Positions 42,396-50,492 of a DNA stretch of 64,000 bases are shown here, piece by piece (the first letter of the stretch is position 1; every line of letters starts with the position of its first letter). The position numbers were made by a program, and so were the translations under genes. The DNA is from Symsagittifera roscoffensis (taxonomy: Eukaryota; Xenacoelomorpha; Acoela; Convolutidae). The stretch spans positions 31,093,932 to 31,157,931 of the forward strand of contig NC_087064.1 in assembly GCF_963678635.1 (NCBI RefSeq), read 5' to 3'. The notes beneath the pieces were generated by a model. It was given only the letters and a program-made list of their open reading frames with translations. It had not been told where the DNA came from and ran no database searches.

Positions 42396-44020
42396 GTTGA
42401 ACCCACCAAATATCGTGCTCCTGATGGTCTACAATAAGTCTCGCTGTGTCTGATGTTGATTTTCGTCTCGATTGCTTCCCTCCATTTTCCTATGTATTTC
42501 TGCTCAGTCTGCCGAACTCCTGGGAATACTTCTACGCTGATGGCTGTTACCATCTCATGTTTCTGTTCCAGATTCAATAGTGACTCTAAAGAACCAAACA
42601 TGCTGTAGAATCCTAGTGCAGTCACTAGATTCACCTCGGTTCCTCCATGGCAATCTGCTATCAGTTCCGTTTCTGTTCTTGCTTTCATCACTACGTTTCC
42701 AAACAATACCGTCAATTGCTTGTGTTGTTTCTCCAGGGTCTTCACGCAATCCAGACCTCCACAAAAGTGACCCTCTAGTCCACAGACTTCCGCCAGACAG
42801 CTACCAGGTTTGACCCAGTCTTCTGATCCCCAGCCAGGCAACTCCACTTTATCTTCTCCGTTGCTCTTAGAGGCCGTTATCATCACATTATATATGATGT
42901 TGAGGTCACGCAGGTTACAATCTGCATTCAGTTCCCTCTGTACGTCTTGTGTCGCCCGTAATATTGAGTCAGCGTTGGGACTAGGACACCATGATGGCCT
43001 CATCAATTCCCACACTGCCATCAAGCTCGTTCTCAGTAATTCATCTGAGAATCCCAACCCAAACTCCACTTTTTTGTCGGATTTTGGTACTGAAGGTGCA
43101 GTCACCTCTTCTTCCAAGACCAGTCCCAATTTGGCCTGTGGATTGTTAACGCTCTTAATCGTTACAATTCTGGACGTCCAGAATCTTAGCAACACCGCCT
43201 GCTCATAATCGAAGAAGCAATCGCGTATGTCTTCACTCAGGAAAGGATTGTACGCTATCCCTATGATCCCGGATACGTAGCTATACGATTTCTTCTTGAT
43301 CGGTCCACAGTATTCACTGGATTTCGGCAATGCTCCCATCGATTCTTTAGTGAGTCTCAGCTCCTTGTTTGAGAATCTCCTGATTTCGTCTATCTTTTTC
43401 ATGGGTTCCAATTCCTCAGGTTCTTTCATGTTCACCCTCATCGGTTTACTTTGCTGCATATCCAGCATTGCTAGCAAGAATAAGGCTTTCGTTCGTCCAT
43501 CGCCTTCCCTCAACATTTTAACACAAGTATTTAATGCAGTTACTGAAATCTGCTCTATCAGGAATCGAATGAAACAGAGAGCGTCTCTCCGCTTCGCACA
43601 CGCTACTGCTGCTCCCTCCTGGACTATCAGATCCCTCAGGTTCGTCATAAGGAAAACCTTTTCCTCTTTTGATCTCTTCCTTTCTTCTGAGTCATATTCT
43701 TCGCGAGTCAGTCCCATCATGCACCAGGCGAACCTGAGTTGTAACTCTGTTCTTACGTAAGGTACTGCCACGAGAGCATGTATTCTTGGCGTAGTCCTCA
43801 TTTCTTCCTCGAAATACCTCAACACTACTGCTTTCCATGGAAGGCTCACTAACTGCTCGATCGTTTCCGCCTGTATGTCAGACGACGCCAAAGTCCCGTA
43901 CGCCTTCTGCTTGAGGGTGGTGCCTTGCAACATTGTTTCCAGATAACCCTCCATGGCTCTTTCGTCTTCCAGGGCCATCACATACCCTCTAGCCGAGTTT
44001 CGGTATTCCATCATCTCCAT
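42353..44020 (-). CDS. ORFX late-middle segment of B, 555 codons
   Basis: The largest continuous version of this region. Order: MEMMEYRNSARGYVMALEDE, LKQKAYGTLASSDIQAETIE, KRRDALCFIRFLIEQISVTA, NPFLSEDIRDCFFDYEQAVL, DELLRTSLMAVWELMRPSWC, ILRATQDVQRELNADCNLRD, then Cys cluster CLAEVCGLEGHFCGGLDC and FGNVVMKARTETELIADCHG. Mostly predicted helical with no motif I can tie to a known enzyme. The start ATG overlaps the stop of the preceding segment; this arrangement is shared with A but not C. Confidence 0.75.
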   Translation of the reverse strand: MEMMEYRNSARGYVMALEDERAMEGYLETMLQGTTLKQKAYGTLASSDIQAETIEQLVSLPWKAVVLRYFEEEMRTTPRIHALVAVPYVRTELQLRFAWCMMGLTREEYDSEERKRSKEEKVFLMTNLRDLIVQEGAAVACAKRRDALCFIRFLIEQISVTALNTCVKMLREGDGRTKALFLLAMLDMQQSKPMRVNMKEPEELEPMKKIDEIRRFSNKELRLTKESMGALPKSSEYCGPIKKKSYSYVSGIIGIAYNPFLSEDIRDCFFDYEQAVLLRFWTSRIVTIKSVNNPQAKLGLVLEEEVTAPSVPKSDKKVEFGLGFSDELLRTSLMAVWELMRPSWCPSPNADSILRATQDVQRELNADCNLRDLNIIYNVMITASKSNGEDKVELPGWGSEDWVKPGSCLAEVCGLEGHFCGGLDCVKTLEKQHKQLTVLFGNVVMKARTETELIADCHGGTEVNLVTALGFYSMFGSLESLLNLEQKHEMVTAISVEVFPGVRQTEQKYIGKWREAIETKINIRHSETYCRPSGARYLVGSTWLQCARADTLYIS

Positions 44021-44733
44021 GTATCCACGGTGGGTTCATATATCGACACAGTCTCCGACACTGTTAGTCGGTTATATTCCACTGGTGTTAGTTGTCCTGC
44101 GACACTTCCCTTTCCATGATTCATGGGAGATGGCTTGAAGTCTTTCATTTTGCTCTTTCCACATTGGCTGAGTATTTCCATTTCTAAGGTTGCTCCAGTC
44201 AGAGTGCGGTCACTCCTTTTGGATTTATAACCGGTTGACTTTATCCCCGCCATGAGAATAGGTGGCACCATCGCTATATCAGTTAACACCTTATCTGTGC
44301 CAGGCAGTTGATAATCACCCTGCCCCAAATCCATGACCTCCTCAACTCGTTTCCTTTTCGCTGAGTTACCAGCTTTCATCGATATTTCTGAATCCACTTT
44401 CGTCTTTCCAACTCTCCTCGGCATCACTCTGCTGCCTAACTTCATTTTCATCGCATTGAGTTTATCAATCACCATTTTTGATCGCATCGTCCCTCTCCTG
44501 GTTCTTGACAGATACACCACCTCTCCTTCATCGTCCTGCGGTGTCATCTTGATGGGAGAATTCGCTTCACTCTCATCAGTGGCTGAGTCGATCAACAACT
44601 CACTCAGTCTCCCTTCACACTCATCAAGCTTGTCAAGTACTTCTCTCATCAAGGGTTGGTTGAGACCCGTTTTCAGAATAGACTGGGTCCCATAGCTTTG
44701 AACCACGGTCCAGACTTCTTCCATAAACGCCAC
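44011..44733 (-). CDS. ORFX basic segment of B, 240 codons
   Basis: MAFMEEVWTVVQSYGTQSIL, then a highly basic stretch (SKMVIDKLNAMKMKLGSRVM, PRRVGKTKVDSEISMKAGNS, AKRKRVEEVMDLGQGDYQLP) that may bind nucleic acid or act as a nuclear signal. In frame with the upstream 608-codon segment; only a TGG-to-TGA change separates them. Ends DTWR then TGA by the frameshift shared with A. Confidence 0.75.
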   Translation of the reverse strand: MAFMEEVWTVVQSYGTQSILKTGLNQPLMREVLDKLDECEGRLSELLIDSATDESEANSPIKMTPQDDEGEVVYLSRTRRGTMRSKMVIDKLNAMKMKLGSRVMPRRVGKTKVDSEISMKAGNSAKRKRVEEVMDLGQGDYQLPGTDKVLTDIAMVPPILMAGIKSTGYKSKRSDRTLTGATLEMEILSQCGKSKMKDFKPSPMNHGKGSVAGQLTPVEYNRLTVSETVSIYEPTVDTWR

Positions 44734-44784
44734 TCTGTCCAGTTTGCATCCCGTCCTACTCTCGTGGTCTCGGTGATGTACTTC

Positions 44785-46611
44785 TCATTCTTCTTCGGGC
44801 AGCGTTCCCAAGAAAGGTACTCTGGCTGAGGCCTCTATTCTTCTCCTCCGAGGTGATTCCATGAGGATTCTCTGGTCGTTATTTCTTGAATTGCCAGGAG
44901 AGCTGCTCTCCGGCAAGATCCGTTTCATTTCCATAAAGGCTGACGGAGGCTCCAGTGTCGAGATGCCTTCATCCGCTGGCTCAGTCGTTTCCAACGTGTC
45001 TGCATTATTCTCGAAGATATTGAAATCCAGGCTGGATGTTCCTCCTGTCGATGCCCTGTCGTCTTCCCCACCAGCTTGATCTTGTTGCATGGGTTCTTCG
45101 GTTTGACGGCTTCCACCCTGTCCGTCATTTCCTTCAGACTTATCCTTGTTTGAGCTCGATAGTCCTTGTTCGTCATTGTCGGCTTCTTCCTGGAATCTCG
45201 GTATGAGCAATGTACCGGCCGATTCATCTTTCTCTTCTCCATGGACCACTTTGATGTCTTCGCAGCCGAAGGGTGCTAGGAAGGTTCTCGTCTGCAGTAT
45301 TCCTCCCACTTTCATCTCCTGTTTTACACTAGTCAGGATTAATGAGGCTTCAGGCAATTCGGTCCTGCCTCTCATCCTCATCGGAGCTAAGCCTAATCCC
45401 TTCCATTCCTCATCAAATCTTCCAGGCTTGGGAGTCGCGGCGTTGCTTATTCGCCTTCTCGTCGCTTGATCCGTGTATGCAAATCGTGTGTATTGTAACA
45501 CGGCGGCATTTCTCCCTACGGCAGTTCCCACGAAATTCCCTACTCTCCTTTCATTGGTTTCGAATGCTCTCAACCTAGGAGTTTGTACCACGGAGACTGC
45601 TCCGAGCAACATCCTTCTTATCAGAGGGAATTCAGAGATTGCCTCCGGCAGCTTCTTGTAATCGCCCCAGTCCTTCGTCTCTTCTCTCACTTTGTGATAT
45701 GCTGCAGTGAGACGAGGCACTCTGGTTATTTCACCATTCGTTTTATCATAGGGTCTCAGATTCCAAAGCTTTGGAAACACCTCGATGTGTCCTCTCTCTA
45801 CTTCTCCCATGCGATCACGGAAGTGATCGTCAAAATTGATGACTGTCATCTCTGGCTCCGATATTTTCGCAAATAACAGATCTTCACTCATGAGCTCCCG
45901 CAATGTGTGCTGCTCACACCAGTTCAGTGTACTACCGTCCACTGCCGATATGAGGTCCAGGTGCAGCACCGACCTCCTATATGCTTCCACTTTAACGTCA
46001 GGGAACGCAAACGTGACTGCTGGTCCATAGATCACTGTCACGAACTCCGTGACTCCTCTGATCAGCGCCAAGGGATCGGTTCTCATAGCCAAGCTCAGAT
46101 CAGTTAACAGCGGCATGCCTCCAACATGTCGTCTAACATCTTCCTCTCTTTCAATCGTCTCGTCTTCTCCCGTTCCAAAGCGATTTTGTTGTAAGAGATA
46201 CTGGATAAGAGTGTGTCTCAGGTCTCTTATCTTGTTCCACGAGTCCGTGGATTTCTTCATATCCAAGTTCCTCACTCTCTCTTTCATCTGCTCTGGACAA
46301 CGTGCCAGTTCCATTAGTCCTCCCAAGTTTCCGTGGGTAATTGCAATCAATGTCAGAAGTCCGTCTAGCCGCAGGTTCTGAATTCCATCGGTGAGCAGCA
46401 TCGCCGGTCCTTTCACGAAACTCTCCGCTCCGAATGTCACGAACAAGGCTATTAGTTCCACTATCGATATTCTCACTACTGCTTGGAGGAATTCCTTTAT
46501 CAAATAGTGCGAGACTTTCGGGTAAACTTTTGCCAAGAAGGACGCGTTCCATCCGGCTCCCAACCCTTCTAGCATGCTGTCTGTCCTTTCAAAGCCCTCC
46601 TGTCCTTTCAC
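44785..46611 (-). CDS. ORFX central segment of B, 608 codons
   Basis: Helical N-terminus with a moderately hydrophobic stretch (LQAVVRISIVELIALFVTFG, about 45-64), too charged at the edges to call a membrane span. Then TDLSLAMRTDPLALIRGVTE, VIYGPAVTFAFPDV, RRMLLGAVSVVQTPRLRAFE, TPKPGRFDEEWKGLGLAPMR. Residues about 470-540 are acidic, Gln/Ser-rich low complexity. No recognised domain. Bounded by two Trp-to-stop changes (46623-46621 and 44787-44785), in frame on both sides. Confidence 0.75.
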   Translation of the reverse strand: MKGQEGFERTDSMLEGLGAGWNASFLAKVYPKVSHYLIKEFLQAVVRISIVELIALFVTFGAESFVKGPAMLLTDGIQNLRLDGLLTLIAITHGNLGGLMELARCPEQMKERVRNLDMKKSTDSWNKIRDLRHTLIQYLLQQNRFGTGEDETIEREEDVRRHVGGMPLLTDLSLAMRTDPLALIRGVTEFVTVIYGPAVTFAFPDVKVEAYRRSVLHLDLISAVDGSTLNWCEQHTLRELMSEDLLFAKISEPEMTVINFDDHFRDRMGEVERGHIEVFPKLWNLRPYDKTNGEITRVPRLTAAYHKVREETKDWGDYKKLPEAISEFPLIRRMLLGAVSVVQTPRLRAFETNERRVGNFVGTAVGRNAAVLQYTRFAYTDQATRRRISNAATPKPGRFDEEWKGLGLAPMRMRGRTELPEASLILTSVKQEMKVGGILQTRTFLAPFGCEDIKVVHGEEKDESAGTLLIPRFQEEADNDEQGLSSSNKDKSEGNDGQGGSRQTEEPMQQDQAGGEDDRASTGGTSSLDFNIFENNADTLETTEPADEGISTLEPPSAFMEMKRILPESSSPGNSRNNDQRILMESPRRRRIEASARVPFLGTLPEEE

Positions 46612-46620
46612 TTCCTGGGT

Positions 46621-47862
46621 CTAGAAGGTTTCCAGAGAAATCTGACACATTCTGTTTAGAAACTCAGCGGTCTTTTCTCCGGCATTTTCCGCCAGGTTCA
46701 CCTCCTTCAACAAGTAGGCATGTATCTTCGTGATCATCACGTGGCCTTGCTCAAAAGCATCTGCACCCAATGCCGCCACTCTAGGGTTCAGGTGTAGCCA
46801 CTGGTTGGCTTCCGGCTTGGTTCTCAGAACCATCGCCTCCAGATGAGCTCTCGTCTCCAGTGAATTTTTCCTTCTTGTGTCTTCACCTGCCACTTCCATT
46901 GCTCGGAACCATAAGTCGTTGGACATTGCCGTGATCACCCGATGGTCGTCGTCTATTCCCGGTTTCAGTTTGAGTTGTCGACTGAAATTGGACAGTTCCA
47001 ACCCCAGCACTTCGTCCAACACTAACATGTGTAGCGCGTGGTCCTTGAATCCTCTCATCGCGTTTGAGATATCTGACCATACTGCAGGCAGTTCAGCCTT
47101 AAGTGGCCTCAGGTTCTCCATTTCTATCAGGCGATTCGGGGCTGATATGATCACATCATATTTTCCTTCCGAGAGTAAGGCCACAATTGCATACACGAAT
47201 TTCAGTCCATCCGGGAGATGTGCATATCCCGGAGACAACGCGAATACTACTCTCAATGTCACTTTATTGAATGACCCCTCCTTCGTCGCATCCACCACTT
47301 CACCCATCGACTCAAGGATGTCTTTTATCGCTGGCCATACAGCGTTCTCTGCTGTTGTAGGATCTCTGTGTCTGCTCAGAAAACCTCTACTGTGTAGATG
47401 GTCGTTGATGCCAGCAAACACAATCGTAATTGGATTCATGTCTGTCTGCCTTTGTACCCCTATAGCCAAAGATACTGAATGCAGTAGGTCCAGGTCGACC
47501 GCTGCCAACATTATGACTTCCGGCCAAAACAAAGACTTGGAAGTGTACACGAACTCTGAATTCGCTACTACCATAATCTTGGCCTTCCTCATCTCTGCTT
47601 TGTCATAGGCGGCGAAGATGGTTTCATCTTTCTTTATCGCTGTCAATCCGCCATATCTCTGGGCATCACCATCTTGGTTCACTAGTTTTGGGTACACTCT
47701 TTCCTTCACATGACCTGGTGGCGTCGTCAGCTGCCTGAATATTTTCACGTGTTGTCCAATCGGCGCTCTCGTCGTCAGGAATCTTCCTGGTCTCTCTTCA
47801 CGATTCCCCTCATCATGATTCAACCTCACATCTTGCAATGGTCTCGCATTCACTGGTCCCAT
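46621..47862 (-). CDS. ORFX segment of B with a GIND-containing domain
   Basis: 413 codons. The core reads ANSEFVYTSKSLFWPEVIML, PITIVFAGINDHLHSRGFLS, VVFALSPGYAHLPDGLKFVY, YDVIISAPNRLIEMENLRPL, AVWSDISNAMRGFKDHALHM, LVLDEVLGLELSNFSRQLKL. GIND at the end of a beta-like strand resembles block III (GXND) of SGNH hydrolases, and the order of strands would fit, but I see no clear GDS nucleophile or DXXH block. It may be a degenerate second SGNH-like fold. Starts after a one-base shift; TGG to TAG ends it. Confidence 0.65.
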   Translation of the reverse strand: MGPVNARPLQDVRLNHDEGNREERPGRFLTTRAPIGQHVKIFRQLTTPPGHVKERVYPKLVNQDGDAQRYGGLTAIKKDETIFAAYDKAEMRKAKIMVVANSEFVYTSKSLFWPEVIMLAAVDLDLLHSVSLAIGVQRQTDMNPITIVFAGINDHLHSRGFLSRHRDPTTAENAVWPAIKDILESMGEVVDATKEGSFNKVTLRVVFALSPGYAHLPDGLKFVYAIVALLSEGKYDVIISAPNRLIEMENLRPLKAELPAVWSDISNAMRGFKDHALHMLVLDEVLGLELSNFSRQLKLKPGIDDDHRVITAMSNDLWFRAMEVAGEDTRRKNSLETRAHLEAMVLRTKPEANQWLHLNPRVAALGADAFEQGHVMITKIHAYLLKEVNLAENAGEKTAEFLNRMCQISLETF

Positions 47863-48254
47863 CGTGTTGTTAGAGGCAGTCCCTCCAAATCAGCAAATCT
47901 TAAGGCCGTCGTGGAGCTGAAATTTATGCTAGCGGCTATCAACCAGTCTACGCCGGTTATCGAGTACAATCTGCTGACGGATAGCATCGCTCCATTCAGC
48001 ATCCTCCTTGCATCTTCAATGAAGCTTAATCTCTGAAGATCCAGCTTCATTAGTTCGTCTTTGCATATATGCCAGGGAGACGGTATGGGTCTCGACCACA
48101 TCAATGAGCCTCTGCTCGGTCTCTCCTCTCGACTGGTACTTGTCGTCTCCGATCTAGTCTCCGATCTAGATGTGCCTGCTGTCTCTTCGATTGGGTTGAC
48201 AGGTCCTATTCTTCTCCTAGGATGAATGGTCCTCCTCATCGGTGCTTCTCCCAA
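47850..48254 (-). CDS. ORFX linker of B after the SGNH domain
   Basis: 134 codons in frame with the SGNH segment; a stop (48296-48294) lies between, where C is open. Arg/Ser/Thr-rich start (TIHPRRRIGPVNPIEETAGT), then a helical part (LDLQRLSFIEDARRMLNGAM, DWLIAASINFSSTTALRFAD). A frameshift at about 47860 leads into the GIND segment. Confidence 0.7.
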   Translation of the reverse strand: MGEAPMRRTIHPRRRIGPVNPIEETAGTSRSETRSETTSTSREERPSRGSLMWSRPIPSPWHICKDELMKLDLQRLSFIEDARRMLNGAMLSVSRLYSITGVDWLIAASINFSSTTALRFADLEGLPLTTRWDQ

Positions 48255-48293
48255 TCGATTCTGTACGTCTGTTCTTTGACCTCTTTGACCTGG

Positions 48294-49163
48294 TTAGCTG
48301 GAGCTTTGTTGCTTGTAGTTCGTGACGGCCGGGACCGTACCCAAGCGTGTTTCCAGGCTAGGAGACACAAAGGTGGTAATAACCGCATCACTCACTGTTC
48401 CTTCTTCCTTCAGCACTCCTGTGTCAAAGAGTTCTGCTTCCAGCTCGTCCAACCGCTCTTGGAAGACTCGATTCAACCAAGCTTGTCCTTCGACACTGTC
48501 GAAGTGGATGCCATCTGTGGTCAATCTGGCTTGATCCATGGCTGTCAACTCATGTTCGATTACCATGAGGATCATTCTTCCGGCGTTTCGACTTGCTAGG
48601 TTCCTCAGGATGTTGTTCCACCTGACGACTCCCTCGTTGTGCCTTCTTTCTGATGCTATCAGGCTTCTCGTATTCATTGGCACAGTGCAAACGGTCAGTA
48701 CCGCGCAACTGAATTTCTGCCAGAGGGTCGTAAACAAACACACCATCATTGACTCCCATAGTGCTTCCTGCTCATCTGAACCTCCGGAGATGTCATTCGT
48801 CCCAACTAAGATCATCACAATGGGGATCCTCCCTGGATTCATCAGTTCCACCATCCGATATAATTGGGCTATCGTCGCGCCTCCAAAGGCCATCACCGTG
48901 GTGACCCACGAGGTCCTCAAATTCGACAGCTGTCTGACCAAGCTGTCTCCCAGTATCAGATGAGATGTCCCGAGTGGTGGTTGCTGCAGGTTTACAGCCG
49001 GGCTCCAAGTAGCTCGATTGAAGCAGGCCCTCGGATCTGTCTCCGGAACTCCCATGAAATTGTATTTCAATTGATTATTCTTCTGCAAGTCTATTATGCG
49101 AGACACTTTCTTCGCTGGCATCTTCCGTACTCTTTTCTCTGCCCGTGTCGTCAATCGTTCCAT
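48294..49163 (-). CDS. SGNH/GDSL-type hydrolase domain of ORFX, B
   Basis: 289 codons. Residues about 66-225 show the SGNH blocks in order: LILGDSLVRQL (nucleophile Ser74), MAFGGATIAQL (block II Gly94-95), MILVGTNDISGG (block III, Asn123), and TTDGIHFDSVEGQAWLNRVF (block V, Asp217 and His220). All catalytic residues are present. The family includes esterases, lipases and acetyl-hydrolases of sugars and proteins; the substrate is unknown. Related domains are known in ORF1 of CR1-type LINEs. It overlaps the coiled-coil segment upstream by 89 nt in another frame, so one shift has occurred or a recoding event is used. A lacks it and C has half. Confidence 0.85.
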   Translation of the reverse strand: MERLTTRAEKRVRKMPAKKVSRIIDLQKNNQLKYNFMGVPETDPRACFNRATWSPAVNLQQPPLGTSHLILGDSLVRQLSNLRTSWVTTVMAFGGATIAQLYRMVELMNPGRIPIVMILVGTNDISGGSDEQEALWESMMVCLFTTLWQKFSCAVLTVCTVPMNTRSLIASERRHNEGVVRWNNILRNLASRNAGRMILMVIEHELTAMDQARLTTDGIHFDSVEGQAWLNRVFQERLDELEAELFDTGVLKEEGTVSDAVITTFVSPSLETRLGTVPAVTNYKQQSSS

Positions 49164-49617
49164 AGGGTGCAGTCACCCCGGAACCTGGCGCATTCTTGTT
49201 AGCGACCAGTCGTCCAGCTGTCTCTATCAGTTTCCTCACTGTCTGTTCTACGACGGGATCACCCAAGGTGTCGCTAGGATCCGGGATCGTTACTCGATTT
49301 GTCTCTGCTGGGAGCAGTGTCTCCGTTGTTTGATTCATTTCTCGAGGCGTCAAGAGCTCCATCGGGGACTGCCCACGAGGAATATCCCTTGCAGGTATCA
49401 CTTTCTCCACGGCCGTTGTCAACGCCACCTGCTCCGATCGCTCTTTGTATTCCTGCCTCAAGCGCTCAATCTCTTGACCCTGCTTTTTGTTGCAGTCTTC
49501 AAACAACTTTCTCCACATGTCCCGATCTTCCTCCATCTGGAGCATGCTTCTGGTCATCTCATCCAGCTCCCTCTTTGTACTTTTCAGCTCATCGTTCATC
49601 TCGTCCAGAGCTTGCAT
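49075..49617 (-). CDS. ORFX coiled-coil segment of B
   Basis: 180 codons: LDEMNDELKSTKRELDEMTR, EEDRDMWRKLFEDCNKKQGQ, EIERLRQEYKERSEQ (coil), then TPREMNQTTETLLPAETNRV and DPVVEQTVRKLIETAGRLVA. Ends KSTEDASEESVSHNRLAEE. Continuous with 50096-49644 apart from one missing A in the AAAAGGGCG run at about 49655. Confidence 0.75.
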   Translation of the reverse strand: MQALDEMNDELKSTKRELDEMTRSMLQMEEDRDMWRKLFEDCNKKQGQEIERLRQEYKERSEQVALTTAVEKVIPARDIPRGQSPMELLTPREMNQTTETLLPAETNRVTIPDPSDTLGDPVVEQTVRKLIETAGRLVANKNAPGSGVTAPYGTIDDTGREKSTEDASEESVSHNRLAEE

Positions 49618-49643
49618 GGTTTGGTTCGTCTGAACCTTTTGTG

Positions 49644-50096
49644 CTACTTTCGCCCTTTTGGTGGCACAGCTGCTCTCAGTGGTGAACCAGACGAGGTCGC
49701 CTCGCTGTTCATCTCCCGATGCATTCTCGTCAGCCCAGGTTTGGGCTTGGAGGGCATTGGCATCTCACCTGGTTGGTAAGTCCTAGAACTTCCCAATCCA
49801 GGCTCATTCGCCAAGTCACTCCCTGAGAGAGCCCCGTTTCTCCACCTCATCACTCTCATGTTCGGGCGGTCTAGTACTCCTCTTTCTCCATATGCTGCCA
49901 TCAACAGGACTTCCGTGGGGCGGTCCCCACGGTTGTCGTGCCCCAAGATGTTGATCAGGGCGGTCAGCAACATGACTACCTCTGGGTCCTCCAGAGCGAA
50001 GTCTCGATCGATCAGCCGACGATAGATCGCATCTCTCATCGGTCCTACATATGCCTCTGCCAGGTCCATCAATTCATCCAAGTTGAAGTTGTCCAT
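49644..50096 (-). CDS. ORFX N-terminus of B
   Basis: 150 codons from ATG (MDNFNLDELMDLAEAYVGPM). Matches A and C: RPTEVLLMAAYGERGVLDRP, GLGSSRTYQPGEMPMPSKPK. The ATG is 74 nt after the acceptor-like site (50170). A one-base deletion ends it early. Confidence 0.75.
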   Translation of the reverse strand: MDNFNLDELMDLAEAYVGPMRDAIYRRLIDRDFALEDPEVVMLLTALINILGHDNRGDRPTEVLLMAAYGERGVLDRPNMRVMRWRNGALSGSDLANEPGLGSSRTYQPGEMPMPSKPKPGLTRMHREMNSEATSSGSPLRAAVPPKGRK

Positions 50097-50492
50097 TCTA
50101 TTCTTTCAAGTTTGATTTGATTCGATTCGATATTTGACTCAAGTGAGTTATTAAATGATCAATCAGGATCTAGAAAAGAAGTCACAAATATCACACTTGT
50201 CTGTTTCACCTTAACATATATCGTAAAATTTGCTTAAAACAGTTCAGATAAAAAGATATTTATCCTAAAATTTATTAAAATCAATTGGTTTCTAAAATTT
50301 TGGAATTCGACCTAAGATTGGACAGTCCAAACTTTGGATCTATTCCTAAGATCGTCATTCAGTTGTTCATGGTCACTAACCCTTACTTACCCATGATCTT
50401 AATAACCTAACACATAACATAACATAACATAACACACATATCACATATTACATACAACTTAGTCTTTGGCCTAACACCCTCTCGCACATCAC
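50097..50492 (-). other. Gap between Gag-Pol and ORFX in B, with acceptor-like site
   Basis: Noncoding, 396 nt. Sense strand GTGACTTCTTTTCTAG ends at 50170, followed by ATCCTGATTGATCATTTA. AACAT/ATGTT-type short repeats lie at 50410-50445. Confidence 0.7.

Noticed and set aside
50097-50492. Envelope gene downstream of pol
   Set aside because: ORFX has no signal peptide, no clear membrane anchor and no furin-like site. The one hydrophobic stretch (in 46611-44785) is interrupted by charges.
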